Assembly (NCBI RefSeq): GCF_011881725.1
Contig: NZ_JAATUR010000003.1
Span: 1 to 64,000 of the forward strand
DNA from: Escherichia coli
GTDB lineage: Bacteria; Pseudomonadota; Gammaproteobacteria; Enterobacterales; Enterobacteriaceae
DNA: 64,000 bases
Direction: 5' to 3'
The position numbers and the translations under genes are program-made. Shown here piece by piece: positions 58,525-64,000 of the stretch; the stretch's first letter is position 1; the number at the start of each line of letters is the position of its first letter. The notes beneath the pieces are model-generated. The model was not told the origin of the DNA and searched no databases. It worked only from the letters and a program-made list of their open reading frames with translations.

Positions 58525-58552
58525 AACAGCATTCCCGCCAGGGAATGCTGTT
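58525..58552 (-). terminator. sinI downstream hairpin/terminator
   Basis: Twelve-base perfect arms AACAGCATTCCC/GGGAATGCTGTT enclose a four-base loop, followed by TT on the minus strand. It lies 10 bases after the sinI stop, so the sinHI message probably ends here and ratA has its own promoter in the remaining gap. Confidence 0.7.
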
Positions 58553-58561
58553 GGGCGAATA

Positions 58562-59554
58562 TTAGTGATGCTTGTACGTAATGGACAATGTGTACCCCTG
58601 AACGCCATCGCCGTTTGCCGGGATCGCAAGGCCCGTCTTACCATAACGATCGCTGCCATTAAGAGTGGTTCTGGCCTGCTCGTTGGTCTGCGGGATAACA
58701 ATGTCACTATTATCAAAGCTGGCGCTGGCAATGCCGCCCGCCGTACCAAGCTGTTTACTGTTGCCATTGAATACCCAGGCAAAGTCGTAATTGGCGGTAA
58801 CATCCACATCCGCGCCAGCATCGTACTGACCGTTTCCGTTTTCATCCGAGTACAGTTTGGCGACATAAGTTTTGCCAAGCGCAATCGGCGTACTGCCACC
58901 AATAAGATTGGTGCCCGTTCCCTGTTCGTAAATAACTACTTTCAGGTTCTGGTTCACTACTGGGCCAGGATCGACGTTATCACTGTCGCTACCACCGCCA
59001 CTAGCCGTTGAAATATCCAACAACGTCAGAACTGTTCCCTCAAAGGGGTTACCAGTCTGAGTAATCGGTTTGATTTCAACGCCGATATAACGACCACGAT
59101 CGTTATCAGTAATTTTATAGCTGGTTTGTCCCGCTGCAGCAGTCAACTCTTTTTTGTCATTCCCGGCGCTATCGCTATAGCTATACCATTTGATGGTTTC
59201 AGTCGTTTTCGCATCGACACCCGCCGGTCCATCGTCGATATCTCCTTCCGTATCGCCAATATCCCAGCCCAGTGTGATGGTATCGCCGGAGTAAAGCCGC
59301 TTGTCGTTCTCACTTCCTGTCGGACGGGTGCCCTGATAATCGGAAGTGACTTTGACATGACCGGCATCAGTAGAGTTGATAGTCGCATTACCACCCTCGC
59401 TGTAAAGCCATGGTATCGTTCCCTGGAATTCTGCAGTAGGACCACTATCTACCCATGCTGCCTCTTCGGCCATCGCCACTGGCACCGCGCAATACCCGGC
59501 TAGTACTAACGCTAGCGCGATCTTCGTCAGGCCGCGTTTTGTTTCCTGTTGCAT
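58562..59554 (-). CDS. sinI: SinI (SivI-like), small secreted partner protein
   Basis: A 330-residue secreted protein from ATG 59552-59554 (MQQETKRGLTKIALALVLAGY), preceded by AGGAG at seven bases; an in-frame GTG two codons earlier is weaker. A signal peptide ends near VAMA. The N-terminal region (WVDSGPTAEFQGTIP) resembles that of RatA. The C-terminal ~116 residues (from about 215) are homologous to the end of SinH, sharing NLIG, YDF/YDY-W, DIVIP-TN and GDGVQGY. Function is not established; it corresponds to Salmonella SivI. It is 55 bases after sinH. Confidence 0.8.
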   Translation of the reverse strand: MQQETKRGLTKIALALVLAGYCAVPVAMAEEAAWVDSGPTAEFQGTIPWLYSEGGNATINSTDAGHVKVTSDYQGTRPTGSENDKRLYSGDTITLGWDIGDTEGDIDDGPAGVDAKTTETIKWYSYSDSAGNDKKELTAAAGQTSYKITDNDRGRYIGVEIKPITQTGNPFEGTVLTLLDISTASGGGSDSDNVDPGPVVNQNLKVVIYEQGTGTNLIGGSTPIALGKTYVAKLYSDENGNGQYDAGADVDVTANYDFAWVFNGNSKQLGTAGGIASASFDNSDIVIPQTNEQARTTLNGSDRYGKTGLAIPANGDGVQGYTLSITYKHH

Positions 59555-59609
59555 ACACACTCTCCTTGGTTAAACCTCAGCGGCTGGCCGATCGGCCATT
59601 ACGCCGATC

Positions 59610-61787
59610 TTATTTTTTGCTGTATTTCACCTGCAAACCGTACCCCTGCACACCATCACCAGCCCCTGCGCTAAACTTTTGCGCGGCTTCCTGATTGGTT
59701 ACAGGGATGACAATATCTTCATTGGTTGTGTTAGCCTGTGCGCCCGTTTCACCATGCACACTCTGCCCGGTAAATTCCCACTGGTAGTCGTACTGCGCCA
59801 TTTCTTCGTCGGCCAATTTCTCAGACTGCTGGAAAATGCCGTCTTTGTTGGTATCGCGCCATAGTACAAAGCGATAGGTGTTATTGAGCGGCAATGGTTC
59901 TTTATTGCCGATAAGGTTGACGGGATTTTTCGCAGCAAGACGATAGATAAAAGCATTCAGTCCCCCAATATCGGAACCGAGGAAAGTGACATCAACATAG
60001 TTACTATCATCATACGGGGCAGCTCTTGCTTTCCAGCGGAAGGTGCCAGGTAGGGTACTGGAGAGGGTAACAGTTCCTTTCTCTTTATCTTGCTGCGCGA
60101 TAAAAACGCACGGGGTTTCAGTTGAGCAGGGTTTATTAGTGAGAGTGACTTTTTTATCCTGAGCATCATAAAGCTGCGGACTCAGCCCATCTTCAGGCAA
60201 CGCATTACCATTGCGATCCGTGCCATCACCAAAGCTATCGGTAACATCAAGATCCATCACGACACCATCAACGCCATCCGCCTGGGCGCTGGCTTCATGA
60301 CTGTGATTGTTTTCCTCCGGTACATCCGCAATGTTATTGACGATCAGCTCAATTTTGCGGTTCTGCTGAACGGTGATTTCCACCACGCCGGAGTTTTGTC
60401 GATTGCCCTTTTCATCTTCCAGCGCCAGACGCACGCGCCAGGTATTGAGTTTTTCCTGTTCTGCGGGATCGGAGCTGTACTGCCAGGCTGGCAGCACCAG
60501 GTTCCAGTGGTTGTTGTTACCTTCAGTGATGGTATTCGCTTTTACAACAGGCATCACCAGCGTGCGTGCAGCATTGTTTTTCGCCTGCCACGAGGCGACG
60601 ACAATTTTATAGTGATGGTTGATTAGCGCGTTAATGGTCCACTTGCATTTTTCCAGACCCACCGCAGCTTCAGGGGTGTCCTTGATGACACAATCCGGGT
60701 GTTCATTGGTGGCGTCAGCCTTCAGCCATAACGTAACGTCGAGAGGATCTTTTTCTTTATATTCCAAAACAATAAAATTATTACGCTCAACGAAGTCATG
60801 GCGGCTGCCCATCAGCGAGTGAGCGACGTTAACGTTATCGCTATTCAGTTGATCTTTTAGCGGAACACCGAACTGATAGTTAACCGTGGCGTTAACACTA
60901 AGATCACTGTTATCTCCTGTACCTGCTTTATAGTCTGTCCCGATCGTCAGTAACGGAACGGGTTGATATTTCACGCCAAGCGTGACTGCATAAGGATCTT
61001 TTTCTAGATTATCGGTGCCGAAGAGCGCCACTTCGTCACCATAATATTGCTCGAAAACAATTTTGCCCCCCAGCTGTGGATAAGACGGTAGCCAGGCTTC
61101 CGCCCGGACATCCCAGCCACGAGCAGGTCGTTCTAAATAGAAGTCAAAGTCTTTTGAATCTTTCCAGTCTGAAAGCGGATGATAATAGTTACCAGAAAAT
61201 TTTAAATAATCCGTCCAGGCTTCTGTTCCTAAGCCTAAACGGCGATGTCCACGGGTGAAATCATAATCGTAAAATATATTTCCACCCAGAAGCCATTTAT
61301 CAAAATTATGTCTTACACCTAAACCTATATTACCTATCGTGCGATCTTCTTTACGTTGCGCAGAAAACTGACTGAAATAGACTGTACTCTGATTATCATA
61401 CCAGGGGACAAAATAGTCGATTGAACTGCCGTCCAGATCGCCATCCTGACCGATGGAAAGATTAGAGCGAACTTTACCATAAGGAGAAAGCGTCCCTTCG
61501 ATATACGACTGTGCGGATGAAGTGATTTGGCCTTGCAGATAGCTTCTCGCCTGGGATTCAAGAGCTTCGGGCGTCAGGTTCTCAAAGCCCTGCTGGGCGG
61601 ACTCGGTAACGTAGTTGGCACCACGCTCTTTAAAGGATTTACCTTTGTTATTTTGTTCTTCTTGTTGTGCAGCGTCACTTGCCAGATCAGGCAATGGTGA
61701 TTCGCTTTGCTTAACACTTATCTCTGGTGCCGCATAAGCAGCACCAGAGATAAATATTAGCGTTATACAGCGGATCCATCGCAGCAT
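59610..61787 (-). CDS. sinH: SinH, intimin-like inverse autotransporter
   Basis: A 725-residue outer-membrane protein. A signal peptide covers residues 1-19 (ISGAAYA end). Residues 100-308 form the inverse-autotransporter beta-barrel (LSIGQDGDLDGSSIDYFVPW and FYDYDFTRGHRRLGLGTEAW). The junction VERNNFIVLEYKEKD (residues 333-347) is diagnostic of the intimin/invasin family. The surface passenger is short (about 380 residues), ends in a module shared with SinI, and has no Big-1/lectin tandem. SinH is known from Salmonella CS54 and uropathogenic E. coli. The start has AGGGA six bases upstream. Confidence 0.9.
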   Translation of the reverse strand: MLRWIRCITLIFISGAAYAAPEISVKQSESPLPDLASDAAQQEEQNNKGKSFKERGANYVTESAQQGFENLTPEALESQARSYLQGQITSSAQSYIEGTLSPYGKVRSNLSIGQDGDLDGSSIDYFVPWYDNQSTVYFSQFSAQRKEDRTIGNIGLGVRHNFDKWLLGGNIFYDYDFTRGHRRLGLGTEAWTDYLKFSGNYYHPLSDWKDSKDFDFYLERPARGWDVRAEAWLPSYPQLGGKIVFEQYYGDEVALFGTDNLEKDPYAVTLGVKYQPVPLLTIGTDYKAGTGDNSDLSVNATVNYQFGVPLKDQLNSDNVNVAHSLMGSRHDFVERNNFIVLEYKEKDPLDVTLWLKADATNEHPDCVIKDTPEAAVGLEKCKWTINALINHHYKIVVASWQAKNNAARTLVMPVVKANTITEGNNNHWNLVLPAWQYSSDPAEQEKLNTWRVRLALEDEKGNRQNSGVVEITVQQNRKIELIVNNIADVPEENNHSHEASAQADGVDGVVMDLDVTDSFGDGTDRNGNALPEDGLSPQLYDAQDKKVTLTNKPCSTETPCVFIAQQDKEKGTVTLSSTLPGTFRWKARAAPYDDSNYVDVTFLGSDIGGLNAFIYRLAAKNPVNLIGNKEPLPLNNTYRFVLWRDTNKDGIFQQSEKLADEEMAQYDYQWEFTGQSVHGETGAQANTTNEDIVIPVTNQEAAQKFSAGAGDGVQGYGLQVKYSKK

Positions 61788-61995
61788 GTTTTTCCCTATA
61801 AAAATTAATATCTGGAATAATATCTACTATTGTATTCCAGTTAGTTCAGGGACTGCACACCAGAAATGCTAAATATATTCTTAAAGTTATAAGAACGAGA
61901 CTTTGCTCATATCAATTAGTCGTTAACGTAATAACAAAGAGGTCATAATATTAACACTGAGAATACATGATATGAAATCATATATTCCCGTGATA

Positions 61996-62211
61996 TTACA
62001 CAATAACAAATTCAACGCGTGTTTTAGAAATTAACCCATGTCCATGTTGGCAGAAATAATCCACCGCACCGCACGCTTTTAAAACCTGCAACGGCTGATG
62101 GCAATCAGGGCAAAGAACCTGAACAATGAAATCTTTGTTGCACGTTGCGCAGTGAGCAGTCTCGCCGTTACGTTCGAGAGAGTTTTGGCAGATTGGGCAA
62201 TTGAGTTCCAT
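61996..62211 (-). CDS. yfgJ: YfgJ, double zinc-ribbon protein
   Basis: A 71-residue protein with two zinc ribbons: CPICQ...CATC (residues 5-25) and CPDCHQ...CGAVDYFCQHGHG (residues 34-58). The C-terminal half equals K-12 YfgJ almost exactly as I remember, while the N-terminal 32 residues differ at many positions though the cysteines stay. No function is established. It marks the right border of the island and precedes der on the same strand. Confidence 0.92.
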   Translation of the reverse strand: MELNCPICQNSLERNGETAHCATCNKDFIVQVLCPDCHQPLQVLKACGAVDYFCQHGHGLISKTRVEFVIV

Positions 62212-62233
62212 AAATGTTCCTCACATTTTCATG

Positions 62234-62263
62234 GGTTTCCCTCACCATATGGAAAGGGAAACC
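62234..62263 (-). terminator. Hairpin between der and yfgJ
   Basis: Eight-base arms GGTTTCCC/GGGAAACC enclose a 14-base loop, 10 bases after the der stop. No clear U run follows, so it is a moderate terminator. Confidence 0.6.
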
Positions 62264-62273
62264 AGATAAGTAA

Positions 62274-63746
62274 TTACTTACTTTTCTTAATGTGCTTCAT
62301 CAGACGCTTACGCTTGCGCATCTGTGTCGGCGTCAAAGTGTTACGCTTGTTCGCATACGGGTTTTCCCCTTCTTTAAACTGAATACGAATCGGCGTCCCC
62401 ATCACGTCCAGAGACTTACGGAAGTAGTTCATCAGATAACGCTTGTAGGTATCCGGCAGGTCTTTCACCTGGTTACCGTGAATCACCACAATCGGCGGGT
62501 TGTAACCACCAGCGTGAGCATACTTCAGCTTGACGCGACGACCGCGCACCAGCGGTGGTTGGTGATCTTCAACAGCCATAGTCATGATTCGTGTCAGCAT
62601 CGACGTTCCCACACGACGGGTGGAACTGTCATAAGCTTCACGCACCGATTCAAACAGGTTACCAACCCCGCTGCCGTGCAAGGCAGAGATAAAGTGCACG
62701 CGAGCAAAATCGATAAAGCCCAGACGGAAGTCCAGCGTCTCTTTCACCTGCTCTTTTACTTCCTGGCTCAGGCCATCCCACTTGTTCACCACAATCACAA
62801 GTGAGCGCCCACTATTGAGAATAAAGCCTAGCAGGGAGAGATCCTGATCGGAAATACCTTCGCGTGCGTCAATGACCAGCATCACCACATTGGCATCTTC
62901 AATAGCCTGCAACGTTTTGATTACTGAGAACTTCTCTACAGCGTCGGTGATTTTGCCACGTTTACGTACGCCCGCGGTGTCAATGAGTACATACTCACGT
63001 CCATCACGTTCCATTGGAATGTAGATGCTGTCTCGCGTCGTGCCTGGCATATCGTAAACCACAACACGTTCTTCACCGAGAATACGGTTAGTGAGCGTAG
63101 ACTTACCGACGTTCGGACGACCAACAATCGCCAGTTTGATTGGCAGACTTTGCGGGTCGAAGTCGTCTTCCTCTTCTTCTTCGCCGTTCTCTTCCGCTTC
63201 AAATTGCGCCCAGTATTCAGCGTCTTCGTCCACTTCTTCTTGCGGCGCGAGATCTTCCATCCACGGTAGCAGTACGTGCTCCAGCAGGCTTAATACGCCA
63301 CGACCGTGAGACGCGGCGATAGGATAGATTTCACCTAAACCGAGTGAATAGAAATCAACCACCGCCTGGTCCGGATCCAGCCCGTCGGTTTTGTTTGCTA
63401 CCAGGAAGGTTGGTTTTTCACGGGAGCGCAGATGTTTGGCAATGGCTTCATCTGCAGGCATCAGGCCTGCGCGCGCATCAACCATAAACAGTACAACGTC
63501 TGCTTCTTCAATCGCCAGCAGCGATTGTTCCGCCATACGGGTTTCAACACCATCTTCTGTACCGTCAATACCACCGGTATCAATACAGATAAACTCGCGG
63601 CCTTCAATTTCTGCACGACCGTACTTACGGTCACGAGTCAGACCCGGGAAATCCGCAACCAGCGCATCTCGGGTGCGAGTTAGACGGTTAAATAACGTGG
63701 ATTTTCCTACGTTAGGGCGCCCGACAAGCGCGACCACAGGTACCAT
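62274..63746 (-). CDS. der: Der (EngA), double-GTPase ribosome assembly factor
   Basis: Der binds the 50S subunit and is essential for its maturation. It has 490 residues from ATG 63744-63746 ([20 protein letters not shown]). Two GTPase domains each have GRPNVGKST (residues 8-16 and near 210), with NKTD and NKWD as G4 motifs, separated by an acidic linker rich in Glu ([12 protein letters not shown]). The KH-like C-terminal domain ends in a Lys/Arg-rich tail. It follows bamB, with which it is normally cotranscribed. Confidence 0.97.
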   Translation of the reverse strand: MVPVVALVGRPNVGKSTLFNRLTRTRDALVADFPGLTRDRKYGRAEIEGREFICIDTGGIDGTEDGVETRMAEQSLLAIEEADVVLFMVDARAGLMPADEAIAKHLRSREKPTFLVANKTDGLDPDQAVVDFYSLGLGEIYPIAASHGRGVLSLLEHVLLPWMEDLAPQEEVDEDAEYWAQFEAEENGEEEEEDDFDPQSLPIKLAIVGRPNVGKSTLTNRILGEERVVVYDMPGTTRDSIYIPMERDGREYVLIDTAGVRKRGKITDAVEKFSVIKTLQAIEDANVVMLVIDAREGISDQDLSLLGFILNSGRSLVIVVNKWDGLSQEVKEQVKETLDFRLGFIDFARVHFISALHGSGVGNLFESVREAYDSSTRRVGTSMLTRIMTMAVEDHQPPLVRGRRVKLKYAHAGGYNPPIVVIHGNQVKDLPDTYKRYLMNYFRKSLDVMGTPIRIQFKEGENPYANKRNTLTPTQMRKRKRLMKHIKKSK

Positions 63747-63814
63747 GTTTAAAGCCTCATTTTTATAAATCATCAGACAACAATCGCTTTTTTTGCGTCG
63801 TTGTTAAAAACAGG

Positions 63815-63842
63815 AAAACGGCCCCTGTCCAGGAGCCGTTTT
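63815..63842 (-). terminator. bamB downstream hairpin
   Basis: Arms AAAACGGC/GCCGTTTT lie 21 bases after the bamB stop and are followed by TCC then a T run further on. It may attenuate transcription into der. Confidence 0.6.
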
Positions 63843-63863
63843 CAAAGTGAACGACAGAGACGA

Positions 63864-64000
63864 TTAACGTGTAATGGAATACACAGTCCCGTCTTTTGCC
63901 TGGATCAGCAGTTTGCCATCAGCGGCAACCGGTTCGGTCTGGAAACCGGAGCTATCAACTTTTTGCTGGGCAACGAAACGACCATCTTCGACGTTAATCC
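63864..64000 (-). CDS. bamB: BamB, outer-membrane assembly lipoprotein (partial, C-terminal end only)
   Basis: The last 45 codons of a minus-strand gene are visible: INVEDGRFVAQQKVDSSGF near the edge and KLLIQAKDGTVYSITR before TAA 63864-63866. This is the last blade of the BamB (YfgL) beta-propeller, a lipoprotein partner of BamA. The start and lipobox lie outside the window. It is upstream of der on the same strand, the order expected in E. coli. Confidence 0.93.
   Translation of the reverse strand, partial: INVEDGRFVAQQKVDSSGFQTEPVAADGKLLIQAKDGTVYSITR

Larger units (their letters stand above)
51997..61995. mobile_element. CS54-like adhesin island (ratA, sinI, sinH)
   Basis: The ~10-kb block between xseA and yfgJ is absent from K-12 as I recall. 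It has the gene set ratA-sivI(sinI)-sivH(sinH) in the same order and site as the Salmonella CS54 island, but without shdA and ratB. All three genes are on the minus strand. I see no integrase, transposase or flanking direct repeats, so it is a genomic island by content and context rather than an active element. Confidence 0.75.

Noticed and set aside
52023..61787. Island as a CRISPR, prophage or conjugative element
   Set aside because: No short spaced repeats, integrase, transposase, capsid or transfer genes are present; the repeats are coding and diverged.

Overview
The window is a chromosomal segment of Escherichia coli. Gene content, order and protein sequences match the K-12 segment from the eut operon to bamB, as I remember it. 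It is not K-12: the hyf hydrogenase-4 operon is missing between bcp and perM, a vapBC toxin-antitoxin pair sits between ypfJ and purC, and a roughly 10-kb CS54-like adhesin island (sinH, sinI, ratA) lies between xseA and yfgJ. This combination suggests an extraintestinal or uropathogenic (phylogroup B2-like) lineage. That assignment is inference from gene content.

Layout. 1-5.3 kb holds the promoter-proximal half of the ethanolamine utilisation operon on the minus strand (eutS-P-Q-T-D-M-N-E, eutE cut by the window edge), encoding microcompartment shell proteins, acetyl-CoA chemistry and cobalamin adenosylation. 5.5-11 kb holds maeB and, divergent from it, the stationary-phase transaldolase/transketolase pair talA-tktB. 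11-17 kb holds ypfG, nudK, aegA and the nitrate sensor kinase narQ. 17-23 kb holds the efflux pump acrD with a BaeR-type box, the 19-residue ypfM, yffB-dapE-ypfN and ypfH. 23-27 kb holds tmcA, ypfJ and vapBC. 27-31 kb holds purC, bamC-dapA and gcvR-bcp. 31-39 kb holds perM, bepA-yfgD, hda, uraA-upp and purMN. 39-47 kb holds ppk-ppx, the c-di-GMP phosphodiesterase yfgF with a perfect FNR box, and the small genes yfgG, yfgH and yfgI. 47-52 kb holds guaBA and xseA. 52-62 kb is the adhesin island. 62-64 kb holds yfgJ, der and the 3' end of bamB.

Shared logic. Purine genes are concentrated here (purC, purMN, guaBA, with upp for salvage), and PurR-type operators are readable upstream of purC, purM and guaB. 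Lysine/diaminopimelate synthesis (dapA, dapE) and outer-membrane assembly (bamB, bamC, bepA) also recur. REP/BIME repeats occupy four intergenic gaps.

The part most worth attention is the island. SinH is an intimin-like inverse autotransporter barrel. SinI is a small secreted protein that shares a C-terminal module of about 105 residues with SinH. The third gene is a giant RatA-like protein of seven tandem Ig-like plus adhesion-domain units. It is split by a one-base shift in a seven-base G tract right after its first Ig-like segment, which could be decay or a contingency switch. I found no CRISPR array, rRNA, tRNA, complete insertion sequence or prophage.
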